Below, in pieces: positions 1 through 10,412 of a stretch of 63,237 nucleotides of DNA (within the stretch, counting starts at the first letter, position 1; every line of letters starts with the position of its first letter). The stretch is from Anoxybacteroides tepidamans (GTDB lineage Bacteria > Bacillota > Bacilli > Bacillales > Anoxybacillaceae): positions 1 through 63,237 of the forward strand of contig NZ_JACHEP010000018.1 in NCBI RefSeq assembly GCF_014201465.1, in the 5' to 3' direction. The notes below the pieces were generated by a model. It ran no database searches. It saw only the letters and a list, made by a program, of their open reading frames with translations, and had not been told where the DNA came from. A program made the translations under genes and the position numbers.

Positions 1-68
1 AAGCCGATTTGATTTTTGCGGATACGGTAGCGATGATTAAGCCGAAGAAGGACAAGAAGAAAAGCTAA
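1..68 (+). CDS. C-terminal end of an unrecognised protein (partial)
   Basis: An open frame enters from the left edge and ends with TAA at 66-68. It encodes about 21 residues with a very lysine-rich tail (KPKKDKKKS). The start lies outside the window. The fragment is too short to assign to a family. A 13-bp stem-loop about 40 bp downstream supports a real gene end here. Confidence 0.5.
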   Translation, partial: ADLIFADTVAMIKPKKDKKKS

Positions 69-109
69 AAGGAATCAGAAAAGGATAAATAAGGGTAATA
101 TAGAAATAT

Positions 110-156
110 AAGGGACAAAAAGCGAACTTTAGTTGGAGGTTGCCTTTTTGTCCCTT
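110..156 (+). terminator. Stem-loop after the left-edge gene
   Basis: The arms AAGGGACAAAAAG and CTTTTTGTCCCTT are perfect complements around a loop of about 20 nt. The T-run lies inside the stem rather than after it, so it is not a textbook intrinsic terminator. Its position just after the partial gene fits transcript ending or 3' end protection. Nothing else is recognised between it and gltD. Confidence 0.45.
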
Positions 157-339
157 CGTAAAAGTAAATTTATAGTTAAACAGTAAATTTAAAACATATA
201 TGCAACGCTAGTGGGGGCACCCTTTCTTATCACCATATATACGCACGAAACACTTTCGTAAAACTATATATTGTATCTTCCTTGAAGGAAGACGACCTTT
301 TGAGACAGCCTATCTCTTACCAAATCATAAAACGCATGT

Positions 340-1821
340 TTATGGCAAATTCGTCGTTCCCATTAAGAAGCGGTCTACTTCTCTCGCTGCTTCCCGTCCT
401 TCGTGAATCGCCCATACAACTAAGCTTTGACCTCTTCTTGCATCCCCTGCGGCAAAAACCCCTTCTACATTTGTTGTATATTTTCCGTAAGGAGCTTTTA
501 CTTTCTTGTTGACGGTCTCTACACCGAACTGCTCTAAAACAGGCTGTTCTGGTCCTTCAAAGCCAATAGCAATAAATACAAGATCACAAGGCCAAATTTT
601 TTCCGTTCCAGGGATTTCTTTAAACGTCACTTTACCGCTTTCATCGACCGTTTTTTCCATTTGAATCGTATGAAGCTCTTTTACTTTTCCGTTTTCGTCC
701 CCAACGATTTTTTTCGTTTGAATGCAATATTGGCGAGGATCGTCACCGAATTTGGCCTTTGCTTCTTCATACGCATAATCGAGCGTGAAAATGAGCGGAA
801 ATTGCGGCCAAGGGTTATCCTCTGTCCGCTTCTCCGGCAGTGCAGGGTGCTTGCCGAATTGAACGACGCTTTTGCATTTTTGTCTTAGCGCCGTAGCGAC
901 ACAATCCGCTCCTGTATCACCACCGCCAATAACGATCACATGCTTATCTTTCGCATCAATAAAATTCCCATCTTTAAAGTTCGAATCAAGCAAACTCTTC
1001 GTTACAACCGTTAAATAGTCCATTGCAAAATGGATGCCATCTAATTCTCTTCCTTCAATAACAAGATCACGTTGTTTTTGTGCGCCTGTGCATAATACAA
1101 CGGCATCATATTGTGAACGGAGTTCTTCTGCGGTCATATCTTTTCCAATTTCCGTATTTGTCACAAATGAAATTCCTTCTTCCTCTAACAGACGGACTCT
1201 CCGCTCAATCACTTCTTTTTCAAGTTTCATATTTGGAATGCCGTACATCAATAACCCACCAATGCGATCAGCCCGTTCATAGACCGTTACCGAATGCCCG
1301 GCTTGATTCAATTGATCGGCGCAAGCAAGACCGGCAGGCCCTGATCCGACAATCGCCACCTTTTTCCCTGTTCGCTTTTTTGGAATTCTCGGTTGAATCC
1401 ATCCTTCCGCAAATCCTTTATCAATAATCGCCCGCTCAATGCCTTTAATGGCTACCGCCGGATCAGAAATCGCTACCGTACAGGAACCTTCGCATGGAGC
1501 CGGACAAACTCTTCCTGTAAATTCCGGGAAATTGTTCGTTTTTAAAAGACGGTCTAACGCCTCTTTCCATCTGCCGCGATATACTAAATCGTTCCATTCA
1601 GGAATTAAATTATGAATCGGACAGCCAGATGTTAAACCGTTCAATTCCATCCCCATATGACAGAAAGGAGTCCCGCAGTCCATACAGCGGGCACCTTGTC
1701 TGGCAAGCGTTTCATTGGAAAACGGCAACGTATATTCCTTCCAATCATCAAGGCGGGAAAGCGGTTTACGTTTCACTTCTTCTTCGCGCGTATATTCGAT
1801 AAACCCTGTCGCTTTTCCCAT
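340..1821 (-). CDS. gltD: Glutamate synthase (NADPH) small subunit
   Basis: This is the beta subunit of glutamate synthase (GOGAT), which takes electrons from NADPH and passes them to the large subunit to make two glutamates from glutamine and 2-oxoglutarate. The 493 residues match the usual family length. The N-terminal iron-sulfur segment carries CMDCGTPFCHMG and CPAPCEGSC. It is followed by an FAD-binding GSGPAGLACADQL and an NADPH-binding VIGGGDTGADC. It lies 40 bp downstream of the large-subunit gene on the same strand, forming a two-gene operon. The Bacillus subtilis name for this subunit is gltB. The start at MGKATGFIEY agrees with family N-termini. No clear intrinsic terminator follows. 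Confidence 0.95.
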   Translation of the reverse strand: MGKATGFIEYTREEEVKRKPLSRLDDWKEYTLPFSNETLARQGARCMDCGTPFCHMGMELNGLTSGCPIHNLIPEWNDLVYRGRWKEALDRLLKTNNFPEFTGRVCPAPCEGSCTVAISDPAVAIKGIERAIIDKGFAEGWIQPRIPKKRTGKKVAIVGSGPAGLACADQLNQAGHSVTVYERADRIGGLLMYGIPNMKLEKEVIERRVRLLEEEGISFVTNTEIGKDMTAEELRSQYDAVVLCTGAQKQRDLVIEGRELDGIHFAMDYLTVVTKSLLDSNFKDGNFIDAKDKHVIVIGGGDTGADCVATALRQKCKSVVQFGKHPALPEKRTEDNPWPQFPLIFTLDYAYEEAKAKFGDDPRQYCIQTKKIVGDENGKVKELHTIQMEKTVDESGKVTFKEIPGTEKIWPCDLVFIAIGFEGPEQPVLEQFGVETVNKKVKAPYGKYTTNVEGVFAAGDARRGQSLVVWAIHEGREAAREVDRFLMGTTNLP

Positions 1822-1861
1822 TGTCGGTCTCCCTCCTCTTCCGCTGTGTGAAGGCGGCCGC

Positions 1862-4800
1862 TTATTTCGCGACCGCTTCTAGCTTCGGTTCGTTTGTTAT
1901 CGCTTTTTTTTGTTTCGCAACGGTTTCAAATGCGGCAAACACCGCTTTTTCTTTCGACAAACCGGAATGCTCCATTTTCTCGATCGTTTCGATCATCAAT
2001 TTATAGTTTCTTGGAATTACTTTGACAAATTTTCTGACGAACTGATCCCAATGTGCCAATATATGAGCCGCTTTCGGACTTCCTGTATATTGATAGTGCT
2101 TCGAAATCATTTCATACACTTCTCTGATTTCCTGTTCATCTTCAAGCGATTCGAACAGCACCATTTCCCGGTTCGCTGTCCGTGCAAACTGCTCTTCATT
2201 GTCAGCTAACACATAGGCGATGCCGCCAGACATCCCTGCCGCAAAGTTTTTGCCGACAGATCCGAGAATGACGACGCGGCCTCCCGTCATATATTCACAG
2301 CCGTGATCGCCTACTCCTTCGACAACAGCGTTTACCCCACTGTTTCTGACGCAAAATCTTTCGCCCGCACGTCCGCGAATGTATGCTTCCCCGGATGTCG
2401 CTCCATAAAACGCCACATTCCCGATAATCACGTTATCACCTGAAGCAAAAGATGCTTCTTCAGGCGGAAGGACGATTACTTTTCCTCCAGAAAGCCCTTT
2501 GCCGATGTAATCATTCGCATCGCCAACAAGAGTCATCGTCATTCCTTTTGGCACGAATGCGGCAAAGCTTTGACCGGCAGAACCTTTGAAATGAAGGCGT
2601 ATCGTATCTTCCGGAAGCCCTTCTTCTCCGTAACGCTTCGAAATTTCGCTTCCGACGATCGCGCCGACCGTACGATTCACATTGCGAATATCAAGATGCA
2701 GTTCCACTTTTTCCATGTGCTCTAGCGCTGGAGCAACAGCTGGTAAAAGTTCATTGTAATCAAGCGATTCTTCGATTTTATGATGTTGCGGACGCGAGAA
2801 TGTGCGCGCGCCATCCACTTGATACAATAGGCGGGATAAATCTAAATGCTTTGCTTTCCAATGTTGTTTCGCCCGCTCGCTCACCTTTAATACGTCGACT
2901 CTTCCCACCATTTCTTCCACCGTCCGGAATCCGAGCTGCGCCATGATTTCCCGAACTTCTTGGGCGACAAAATACATAAAATTCACCACATGTTCCGGCT
3001 TGCCCATAAATTTCTCGCGCAATTCCGGATTTTGCGTCGCAACGCCGACAGGACATGTATCCAAGTGGCACACGCGCATCATGACGCAACCTAGCACGAC
3101 AAGCGGTGCTGTCGCAAACCCGAATTCTTCCGCACCAAACAACGCTGCCATCACAACGTCACGTCCTGTCATTAATTTACCATCCGTTTCCAACACGACG
3201 CGGTCGCGCAAGCCGTTCAACATTAACGTTTGATGCGTTTCGGCAAGGCCGAGCTCCCATGGAAGTCCCGCATGTTTAATACTCGTCTTCGGCGACGCTC
3301 CTGTACCGCCGTCATAGCCGCTAATGACGATGACGTCCGCAGCACCTTTCGCTACACCAGCGGCAATCGTTCCAACGCCTGCCTTAGACACAAGCTTTAC
3401 GCTAATGCGCGCATTCCGGTTGGCATTTTTCAAATCATAAATGAGCTGTGCTAAATCTTCAATCGAATAAATATCATGGTGCGGAGGCGGTGAAATTAAT
3501 TCAACACCAGGAGTAGAACCGCGCACTTTTCCTACCCAAGGATAGACTTTATTCCCAGGCAGTTGCCCTCCTTCGCCAGGCTTTGCCCCTTGCGCCATTT
3601 TAATTTGCAGTTCATCGGCGTTCACTAAATAATGGCTTTTAACGCCAAAACGGCCAGAAGCAACTTGCTTAATCGCACTTCTGCGGAAATCTCCGTTTTC
3701 ATCTGGAACGTAACGGCTCGGATCTTCTCCACCTTCGCCGCTGTTGCTTTTTCCGCCGATGCGGTTCATCGCAATCGCAAGCGCTTCATGAGCTTCTTGG
3801 CTGATCGAACCGTAGGACATCGCTCCTGTTTTAAAGCGGCGCACAATCGATTCTACCGGTTCTACTTCTTCAATCGGAATCGGTTTTCTCGTTTCGTCAA
3901 ACTCAAACAAATTTCGCAAAAACGTTAGACTCTCTTCATTAGCTAGTTTTGAATATTGTTTAAAGAGTTGATAATCATTTTTCCGGCACGCCCATTGGAG
4001 CATATGAATCGTCTTCGGATTGAAGGCATGATGTTCTCCGTTTCTTCTCCATTGAAACTCGCTGCCGGAGTCTAACGTTTCATCTTGGTATGTTGTTTGG
4101 AACGCAGCATCATGGCGCATTTTTGCTTCTTTGGCAATCTCGTTTAAACCAATTCCGCCAATTTGCGAAGCCGTTCCGGTGAAATATTGCTCGATGACGT
4201 CTTCTCCGATACCGACCGCTTCAAAAATTTGCGCGCCGCGATAGCTTTGCACGGTGGAAATGCCCATTTTTGACATGACTTTTACTACGCCATCTGTGAC
4301 TGCTTTTTTATATTTGCTCACCGCCTCTTCATACGTGAACGAAACCGTTTCTTTCTCTACGGCATTCCGAATCGTTTCAAGCGCTAAATACGGATTGACA
4401 GCGTCCGCACCGTATCCGATTAATGCGGCGAAATGGTGAACTTCCCGTGCTTCTCCGCATTCTGCAATAATGCTGGCATTCGTACGCGTCCCTTTTCGAA
4501 TCAAATATTGATGAAGGGCACTAACCGCAAGCAATGTCGGAATCGCTACGTGCTTATCGTCTACACCGCGGTCAGATAAGACAAGAAGCACTGCGCCGTC
4601 TTCTATCGCCCGGTCAGCTGCCTCGCAAAGTTGATCGAGCGCTTCTTTTAAATCATCCGTAAACAATGTCGGAATCGTGACAGAGCGGAACTCCGGATAC
4701 GGATTCGCTTTTAACGCAGCGAGCTCTTCGTTTGAAAGCACCGGCGAATCGAGACGAATGCGGCGGGCAGCTGAAGCATCCGGATGAAGGATGTTTCCTT

Positions 4801-6421
4801 CTTTCCCGAGCAGCGTCATCGTCGATGTGACGATATATTCACGAATCGAATCGATCGGTGGGTTGGTTACTTGCGCAAATAACTGTTTAAAGTAATTAAA
4901 TAAGCTTTGCGGACGATCAGACAAAACCGCAAGCGGCGCATCGTTCCCCATCGCTCCGACCGGATCTTTTCCGTCTTGTACCATCGCTAACATCGTTTTT
5001 TCCACGTCTTCATATGTGTAGCCGAACGCTTTTTGTAGTTTCGTAACATCCTTCACTCGCTCTGTCTGCTCTGGAATATCAAGATCATCAAGCGATATCA
5101 TCTGTTCGTCGAGCCATTTGCGATACGGCTTTTCTTTGGCGATTTCCGCCTTCATTTCCTCATCGGAAATGATTCTTCCTTGTTCTAAATCAATGAGCAA
5201 CATTTTGCCAGGGCTTAGACGGTCTTTGTACAGCACGTTTTCCGGAGGAACGTCAATCACACCGACTTCTGATGAGAAAATAATATAATCGTCTTTCGTG
5301 ACATAATACCGTGCCGGTCTTAACCCGTTGCGGTCCAAAATCGCTCCGATTTGTTTTCCGTCTGTAAATGCGATGGCTGTTGGACCGTCCCAAGGCTCCA
5401 TTAAACAGCTATGATACTCGTAAAACGCCTTTTTCTCATCATCCATTTCACGATCCCAAAACCACGGTTCCGGTATGAGCATCATCGCTGCGTGCGCAAG
5501 CTTTTTCCCAGCCAACACGAAAAACTCAAACGCGTTATCTAAAATGGACGAATCGCTTCCGTTCATGTCTAAAATTGGGGTAATTTTTTGCAAATCGTCC
5601 CCAAAAAGTTCAGAAGCAAATTGCTTTTCCCGAGCCGCCATCCAGTTGACATTACCCCGGAGTGTATTAATCTCACCATTATGAATGAGGTACCGGTTTG
5701 GATGGGCTCTCTCCCAGCTAGGGAACGTGTTCGTACTAAAACGAGAGTGAACGAGCGCAAATGCCGATTGAAAACGTTCATCTTGAAGATCAACGTAAAA
5801 TTCATCGAGCTGCTCTGGCGTTAATAATCCTTTATAAACAATCGTACGGCTCGAAAGGCTTGCGAAATAAAATTCGCTGTTTGGCGCCAGCTTTTCCGCT
5901 TGTTTCCGAATCACATACAATTTTCGCTCAAAAGCAAGCGTATCTTGCAAATCGTCGCTCGCCCCAATAAACACTTGACGAATGAACGGCTTGCTTTGTT
6001 TGGCGAGTTTTCCAAGTTTTTCGATATTTACAGGCACCGTCCGCCAGCCTAACAACGTTTGGCCTTCTTTTTGAATAATTTCGTTTATTTCCTTTTCATA
6101 ATGTGTCCGTTCCGGCTCATTTTCCGGTAAAAATACCATCCCGACGCCATACCGACCTTTTGGCGGAAGTTTCATTTTTCCGCAAACTGTTTGAAAATAC
6201 TCGTGCGGAATTTGTACCATAATGCCCGCGCCGTCTCCCGTCTCAGGGTCGCTTCCTTGTCCGCCGCGGTGCTCTAATTGACGAAGCATATGAAGTCCTT
6301 TTTTCACAATATCATGCGATCGCTTCCCTTTTAGATGGGCATATAAACCGATTCCACATGCGTCATGCTCAAATTCAGGACGGTAGAGACCTTGCGCCTT
6401 CGGTAGTCCATCGTATTTCAT
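1862..6421 (-). CDS. gltB: Glutamate synthase large subunit
   Basis: This is the alpha subunit of glutamate synthase (gltA in B. subtilis nomenclature), 1519 residues. The sequence EHDACGIG near residue 22 marks the Cys nucleophile of a class II glutamine amidotransferase, so the first 21 residues are a propeptide that should be removed. The central and FMN-binding synthase domains follow. The cluster [15 protein letters not shown] supplies the cysteines for the 3Fe-4S centre. The C-terminal part is the glycine-rich GXXGXXXG beta-helix. The gene is transcribed away from gltC across a 133-bp divergent promoter region and is followed by gltD. It is expected to be activated by GltC when 2-oxoglutarate is plentiful, by analogy with B. 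subtilis. Confidence 0.96.
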   Translation of the reverse strand: MKYDGLPKAQGLYRPEFEHDACGIGLYAHLKGKRSHDIVKKGLHMLRQLEHRGGQGSDPETGDGAGIMVQIPHEYFQTVCGKMKLPPKGRYGVGMVFLPENEPERTHYEKEINEIIQKEGQTLLGWRTVPVNIEKLGKLAKQSKPFIRQVFIGASDDLQDTLAFERKLYVIRKQAEKLAPNSEFYFASLSSRTIVYKGLLTPEQLDEFYVDLQDERFQSAFALVHSRFSTNTFPSWERAHPNRYLIHNGEINTLRGNVNWMAAREKQFASELFGDDLQKITPILDMNGSDSSILDNAFEFFVLAGKKLAHAAMMLIPEPWFWDREMDDEKKAFYEYHSCLMEPWDGPTAIAFTDGKQIGAILDRNGLRPARYYVTKDDYIIFSSEVGVIDVPPENVLYKDRLSPGKMLLIDLEQGRIISDEEMKAEIAKEKPYRKWLDEQMISLDDLDIPEQTERVKDVTKLQKAFGYTYEDVEKTMLAMVQDGKDPVGAMGNDAPLAVLSDRPQSLFNYFKQLFAQVTNPPIDSIREYIVTSTMTLLGKEGNILHPDASAARRIRLDSPVLSNEELAALKANPYPEFRSVTIPTLFTDDLKEALDQLCEAADRAIEDGAVLLVLSDRGVDDKHVAIPTLLAVSALHQYLIRKGTRTNASIIAECGEAREVHHFAALIGYGADAVNPYLALETIRNAVEKETVSFTYEEAVSKYKKAVTDGVVKVMSKMGISTVQSYRGAQIFEAVGIGEDVIEQYFTGTASQIGGIGLNEIAKEAKMRHDAAFQTTYQDETLDSGSEFQWRRNGEHHAFNPKTIHMLQWACRKNDYQLFKQYSKLANEESLTFLRNLFEFDETRKPIPIEEVEPVESIVRRFKTGAMSYGSISQEAHEALAIAMNRIGGKSNSGEGGEDPSRYVPDENGDFRRSAIKQVASGRFGVKSHYLVNADELQIKMAQGAKPGEGGQLPGNKVYPWVGKVRGSTPGVELISPPPHHDIYSIEDLAQLIYDLKNANRNARISVKLVSKAGVGTIAAGVAKGAADVIVISGYDGGTGASPKTSIKHAGLPWELGLAETHQTLMLNGLRDRVVLETDGKLMTGRDVVMAALFGAEEFGFATAPLVVLGCVMMRVCHLDTCPVGVATQNPELREKFMGKPEHVVNFMYFVAQEVREIMAQLGFRTVEEMVGRVDVLKVSERAKQHWKAKHLDLSRLLYQVDGARTFSRPQHHKIEESLDYNELLPAVAPALEHMEKVELHLDIRNVNRTVGAIVGSEISKRYGEEGLPEDTIRLHFKGSAGQSFAAFVPKGMTMTLVGDANDYIGKGLSGGKVIVLPPEEASFASGDNVIIGNVAFYGATSGEAYIRGRAGERFCVRNSGVNAVVEGVGDHGCEYMTGGRVVILGSVGKNFAAGMSGGIAYVLADNEEQFARTANREMVLFESLEDEQEIREVYEMISKHYQYTGSPKAAHILAHWDQFVRKFVKVIPRNYKLMIETIEKMEHSGLSKEKAVFAAFETVAKQKKAITNEPKLEAVAK

Positions 6422-6466
6422 CTGTCTTCTCCCCCATTCCTTTCACCGATGAAGTCTGTAATTGTA

Positions 6467-6495
6467 ATTGTAGTTTCCAAAATTCATATAAACAA
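6467..6495 (-). promoter_or_regulatory. Sigma-A promoter of the gltB-gltD operon
   Basis: On the minus strand, TTGTTT (6495-6490) and TACAAT (6472-6467) are separated by exactly 17 bp, close to the vegetative consensus. The LysR-type palindrome at 6517-6531 lies just upstream of the -35 box, as expected for an activator-dependent promoter. Confidence 0.65.
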
Positions 6496-6516
6496 TATAT
6501 AATTCAGATTAAATCA

Positions 6517-6531
6517 ATCTCATTTTGAGAT
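6517..6531. promoter_or_regulatory. GltC-type binding box between gltC and gltB
   Basis: The dyad ATCTCA-TTT-TGAGAT is perfect and fits the T-N11-A layout of LysR-family sites. It sits upstream of the gltB promoter and just downstream of a TATAAT (6498-6503) that could serve gltC. Binding there could both activate gltBD and repress gltC. Assignment to GltC rests on position and on the known B. subtilis arrangement. Confidence 0.65.
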
Positions 6532-6554
6532 AAATAGTAAGAGGAGGGTAGGAA

Positions 6555-7457
6555 ATGGAACTAAGACAGCTGAAATATTTTGTGGAAGTTGCCAAGCGGG
6601 AACATGTTTCGGAAGCGGCCGAAACGCTTCATGTCGCCCAGTCAGCCATCAGCCGACAAATCGCCAATTTGGAGGCAGAGTTGGGGGTACAGCTGTTTGA
6701 AAGAGAAGGACGAAATGTGAGGCTCACTCCGATTGGACGATATTTTCTTCCTCATGCGGAAACGGTGTTGCGGGCCGTCAATCATGCAAAACAACAGATT
6801 GAAGAATATTTAGATCCTGAACGCGGAACGATTAAAATTGGCTTCCCGACTAGTTTGGCTAGCCATACGATGCCGATGGTCATTTCCGCCTTTAAAGATG
6901 AGCATCCGAATGTCAAATTTCATTTACGGCAAGGTTCCTATAAATTTTTAATCGAGGCGGTGAAAAAACGGGAAATTGACTTGGCCTTTCTCGGACCTGT
7001 GCCAACCGAAGACAAGGAAATTAAAGGAGAGATTTTGTTCATCGAATCGTTTGCTGTGCTTTTGCCGCTCCATCACCGTTTTGCCAAGCGAAAAAGCTTA
7101 ACATTAAATGAGCTGCGTGACGAACCATTTGTCACGTTTCCAGAAGGATATATTTTGCATAAAATTGTGCTTGATGCATGTAGGCAGGCCGGGTTTTCCC
7201 CGATCATCTCATCGGAAGGCGAAGATTTAGACGCGATTAAAGGGCTCGTTTCTGCCGGCATCGGCGTCACATTGCTTCCGGAAAATACGTTTTACGATAC
7301 AATGCCTCGCTTTACCGTGAAAATTCCGATTGAAATGCCGGAAGTGAAGCGAAATGTCGGGATCATCATCTCCAATCAACACGACCTCGCTCCGTCTGTC
7401 AAAGTATTTTATGAATTTGTAAAACAGTTTTTCTCTGTTTTAGAAAGATATAGATGA
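6555..7457 (+). CDS. gltC: LysR-family regulator of glutamate synthase
   Basis: The protein has 300 residues. It begins with MELRQLKYFVEVAKREHVSE, the N-terminal winged helix-turn-helix of LysR regulators (residues 1-60, with SAISRQIANLEAELGV as the recognition helix). A periplasmic-binding-like effector domain fills the rest. The gene is divergent from the glutamate synthase operon, which is the classic location of gltC, the activator of gltAB. It is preceded by a strong GAGGAGGG site. A 9-bp stem-loop separates it from the convergent oxidoreductase gene. Confidence 0.9.
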   Translation: MELRQLKYFVEVAKREHVSEAAETLHVAQSAISRQIANLEAELGVQLFEREGRNVRLTPIGRYFLPHAETVLRAVNHAKQQIEEYLDPERGTIKIGFPTSLASHTMPMVISAFKDEHPNVKFHLRQGSYKFLIEAVKKREIDLAFLGPVPTEDKEIKGEILFIESFAVLLPLHHRFAKRKSLTLNELRDEPFVTFPEGYILHKIVLDACRQAGFSPIISSEGEDLDAIKGLVSAGIGVTLLPENTFYDTMPRFTVKIPIEMPEVKRNVGIIISNQHDLAPSVKVFYEFVKQFFSVLERYR

Positions 7458-7468
7458 AATATAGTGAA

Positions 7469-7498
7469 AGAGAGCCAACGTACTACAAATGGCTCTCT
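7469..7498. terminator. Bidirectional stem-loop between convergent gltC and the oxidoreductase gene
   Basis: AGAGAGCCA and TGGCTCTCT form a perfect 9-bp stem. It lies between two converging genes, so it can serve both. On the minus side it is followed by TTTCACTATATTTC, a weak U-rich tract. Confidence 0.6.
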
Positions 7499-7520
7499 AT
7501 GTTCCAATCGTTTTAATGGA

Positions 7521-8513
7521 TTACGACAGCTTGACAACCGTTCGGCCGCGCAGTTTTCCTTTTAAAATGTTAGAAAGTGCTTCTGGCAACTGTTCGAGAG
7601 TGATCTCTTGCGCAATGGCATCTAGCAATTGCTCTGGTTTCAAATCATTAGCCATACGCTCCCAAATTTTTAACCGCAATTCCATCGGACAGTACACTGA
7701 ATCAATGCCAAGCAAATTCACGCCGCGCAAAATAAACGGAAATACCGTTGTCGGCACATCGGTTCCTCCAGTGAGCCCGCTTACAGCGACCGATCCGCCA
7801 TATTGAATGCGGCTCAATACAGTGGCAAGCGTTCGTCCACCAACTGGGTCAACAGCAGCTGCCCAATATTGTTTATCTAACGGTCGAATTTGCTCAAGGC
7901 AAACCTCTTCCCGTGAGAGAATTTCTTTCGCACCAAGCTTGCGCAAATATTCATGTTCTGTTTCCTTCCCTGTACTAACAACGACGTTATACCCTCGTTT
8001 AGCCAACATCGCTACCGCTAAACTTCCAACTCCTCCTGTCGCACCAGTGACGAGCACTTTGCCTTTTTCGGGAGACAATCCGTTTTCTTCTAAGCGATGA
8101 ATCGACAAGGCGGCTGTAAATCCAGCTGTCCCTAACACCATCGCTTCCTTCAACGTCAATCCTTTTGGAAGCGGAACAACCCAGTCGCCAGGAATACGAG
8201 CGTATTCGCTGTAACCACCGAAATGGGAAACTCCGATTTCATAGCTTGTCGCAATCACTTCGTCCCCTTCTTGAAAGCGAGGGTCTTTCGAAGAAACGAC
8301 AACTCCTGCAAGGTCGATCCCTGGAATAAATGGATACGTTTTGACAATTTTCCCGTTAGGAATGCTCGCTAAGCCGTCTTTATAATTGACGCTCGAATAA
8401 GCGACTTGAATGACGACATCACCTTCCGGAAGATCATTCATTGAAACTGTCTGCACTTTCACCGTAAAATCGGTTTCTGTTTTGTTGACGACTAATGCTC
8501 GAAATTCGTTCAC
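7521..8513 (-). CDS. YhdH/YhfP-family quinone oxidoreductase (acrylyl-CoA reductase type)
   Basis: This is a zinc-free medium-chain dehydrogenase/reductase of 330 residues. The N-terminal GroES-like catalytic domain contains YSSVNYKDGLA. It is followed by a Rossmann domain with VTGATGGVGSLAVAML for NADPH. Family members (YhdH, AcuI) reduce acrylyl-CoA or other activated enals; the substrate here is unknown. The start is placed at GTG 8513 because AGAGGGGG lies at the right distance. A longer frame from ATG 8540 lacks a ribosome site. It is monocistronic, between gltC and an IclR regulator. Confidence 0.8.
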   Translation of the reverse strand: MNEFRALVVNKTETDFTVKVQTVSMNDLPEGDVVIQVAYSSVNYKDGLASIPNGKIVKTYPFIPGIDLAGVVVSSKDPRFQEGDEVIATSYEIGVSHFGGYSEYARIPGDWVVPLPKGLTLKEAMVLGTAGFTAALSIHRLEENGLSPEKGKVLVTGATGGVGSLAVAMLAKRGYNVVVSTGKETEHEYLRKLGAKEILSREEVCLEQIRPLDKQYWAAAVDPVGGRTLATVLSRIQYGGSVAVSGLTGGTDVPTTVFPFILRGVNLLGIDSVYCPMELRLKIWERMANDLKPEQLLDAIAQEITLEQLPEALSNILKGKLRGRTVVKLS

Positions 8514-8636
8514 ACAATATCCCCCTCTAAGTTTTTCCATATTCTTAGCTTAACAATAACAAAATTGTTCTGTGGCAGCAAAATATTTTATACTTAGTGT
8601 TGCACCTTCTGTCATGTAAGTGTATAACAAAAAACG

Positions 8637-8659
8637 GCCCGGCATATCCTATACCGAGC
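8637..8659 (-). terminator. Intrinsic terminator of the IclR gene
   Basis: Read on the minus strand, an imperfect GC-rich stem built from GCTCGGTAT and ATGCCGGGC is followed directly by CGTTTTTTG. It lies just past the IclR stop codon. Confidence 0.65.
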
Positions 8660-8666
8660 TATTTTT

Positions 8667-9443
8667 TTATTGTTCGCTGTATCCAAGCCTTGCCGAGATT
8701 TGTTTACCGATATGCCTCATGTGGGCCTGGAGTTGTTCGATTCGCTCATCCGTCATACGAATCGTCGGACCAGACACGCTCACTGCCGCAATGACGTTTC
8801 CGGAATGGTCAAAAATCGGGACAGCGATGCAGCGAATCCCGTACTCATTTTCCTCTAAATCAAGCGCATAGCCTTTTTGCCTCACCACAGCAAGTTCATG
8901 CAAAAACATTTCTTTGTCCGTAATCGTGTGATCGGTATGCTGCGGCATTCCTTTCCTTTCTAAAATATCAAGCACAACGCGCAAAGGCAAATGGGCAAGA
9001 ATCGCTTTCCCAACTGCCGTACAGTGCATCGGTGCCCGCTTTCCGACTTTTGAATGCATGCGCAACGTTTCCGTTCCTTCCAGTTTTTCGATATAAATGA
9101 CTTCCCCTTGATCATATACCACAAGGTGAACGACTTCGTTTGTTGCCTTCTCCAGCTCCCGCAAATACGGCTTTGCTTCGGCCCGCAAATCGATGGACTC
9201 AAGCAATTTCGAACTCATTTCTAGAAATTTATAGCCAAGTTTGTAGCGTTCTGTTTCTTCGTCCTGTTCGATATATCCATATCGAACAAGCGTAGACAAA
9301 ATACGATATACAGAGCTTTTATTAATATCCATCTGCTTCGCAATCTCGGTAACACCTAAGCCATCTTTTTTCGAACTAACGATGTCTATAATATGTAACG
9401 CCCGGCTCACAGATTTTACTATATTCTCTTTTTCCACAAGCAT
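8667..9443 (-). CDS. IclR-family transcriptional regulator
   Basis: The protein has 258 residues. Residues 8-70 form a winged helix-turn-helix (SRALHIIDIVSSKKDGLGVT, NKSSVYRILSTLV). The C-terminal effector domain has the family signature APMHCTAVGKAILA and AVSVSGPTIRMTDERI. The start could be ATG 9443 or, with better spacing to AAGGAG, GTG 9437. A TATAAT at 9479-9474 is the likely -10 of its own promoter; its -35 is poor. IclR proteins often control glyoxylate or aromatic catabolism. With malate synthase and glycolate oxidase genes next door, it is a candidate regulator of this block, but that is an inference. Confidence 0.82.
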   Translation of the reverse strand: MLVEKENIVKSVSRALHIIDIVSSKKDGLGVTEIAKQMDINKSSVYRILSTLVRYGYIEQDEETERYKLGYKFLEMSSKLLESIDLRAEAKPYLRELEKATNEVVHLVVYDQGEVIYIEKLEGTETLRMHSKVGKRAPMHCTAVGKAILAHLPLRVVLDILERKGMPQHTDHTITDKEMFLHELAVVRQKGYALDLEENEYGIRCIAVPIFDHSGNVIAAVSVSGPTIRMTDERIEQLQAHMRHIGKQISARLGYSEQ

Positions 9444-9607
9444 TCACTCCTTGCATAAGCCATCATAAATAGTATTATAGCACATTTGCGCCGGGCGTTT
9501 CGTAAACTTCTCCGTTCCAAGCAAGAGATTCAAGCAGCTTATAAATTCACTGCTCATCCTAAAAGCATTTTATTGAAATAAAGTACAAATAAAAATTTGT
9601 CCTTCAC

Positions 9608-10387
9608 TTACAGCACTTTCGCCCGCTCTTTCGCCAATACAAACGTATTTCGTAACGTGCCAATCTCCTTAATCTCACATTCAATGACATCACCTGGTCC
9701 GACTAATTCGGCTCCGACAGGGCTCCCTGTTAAAATAACGTCTCCTGGCTTCAACGTCATCACATTCGTGAGATAGGAAATCATTTTGCGAATCGAAATA
9801 ATCATTAATTCTGTTGGACTATTTTGTTTTTCAACTCCGTTTAGCTTAGCGGTAACGCGTACGGCAAACGGATCTAGCTCTGTTTCGATCACAGGACCAA
9901 GCGGTGTAAACGTATCGAATGCCTTACCAATCGTCCAATGTCCATCTTGATGAAAAAACTGCGGTGCTGTCACATCATTAGCAATCGTATAGCCGAATAC
10001 ATAGTCTAGAACTTCTTCTTCAGAAACGTGTTTTGCCTCTTTTCCGATGATAACAGCTAATTCCGATTCAAATTTGACTTGTTCAATCCCGTTTGGAATG
10101 ACAATTTCTTCATCAGGTCCGATAACCGATGAAGACGGTTTAAAGAAAAATACCGGAATTTCGGGCAACACTTCAGGGAGATCTTCCTTTTTCGCTACGT
10201 AATTTGCACCAATTCCAATTATTTCATTTGGCACAAGCGGTGCAAGAAAAGTAACGTCTTGTTTAGGAAATACTTTTCCCGTATACTCCCAATCTGTAAA
10301 CAAATCACCAGATATTTCTCGAATGATATCATCCGTCACCACACCTGTACATACATTCCCACCAATAACAAATCGAGCAAATTTCAT
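9608..10387 (-). CDS. Fumarylacetoacetate hydrolase-family protein
   Basis: This is an FAH-superfamily enzyme of 259 residues, from MKFARF (start 10387, with AAGGGTG upstream). The metal-binding fold is seen in FFFKPSSSVIGP, VKFESELAVIIGKE and WTIGKAFDTFTPLGP. Related proteins hydrolyse acylpyruvates or decarboxylate oxaloacetate (FAHD1 type); sequence alone does not settle the reaction. It follows malic enzyme by 25 bp and is probably cotranscribed, so a role around pyruvate, oxaloacetate or malate is attractive. A 4-codon longer start (MLFMKF) is less likely. Confidence 0.82.
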   Translation of the reverse strand: MKFARFVIGGNVCTGVVTDDIIREISGDLFTDWEYTGKVFPKQDVTFLAPLVPNEIIGIGANYVAKKEDLPEVLPEIPVFFFKPSSSVIGPDEEIVIPNGIEQVKFESELAVIIGKEAKHVSEEEVLDYVFGYTIANDVTAPQFFHQDGHWTIGKAFDTFTPLGPVIETELDPFAVRVTAKLNGVEKQNSPTELMIISIRKMISYLTNVMTLKPGDVILTGSPVGAELVGPGDVIECEIKEIGTLRNTFVLAKERAKVL

Positions 10388-10412
10388 AAAAAGCACCCTT
10401 TCTAATAACGTT

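Noticed and set aside
2778-3089. Antisense and alternate-frame open frames inside gltB and other long genes
   Set aside because: They are shadows caused by codon composition, without ribosome sites.
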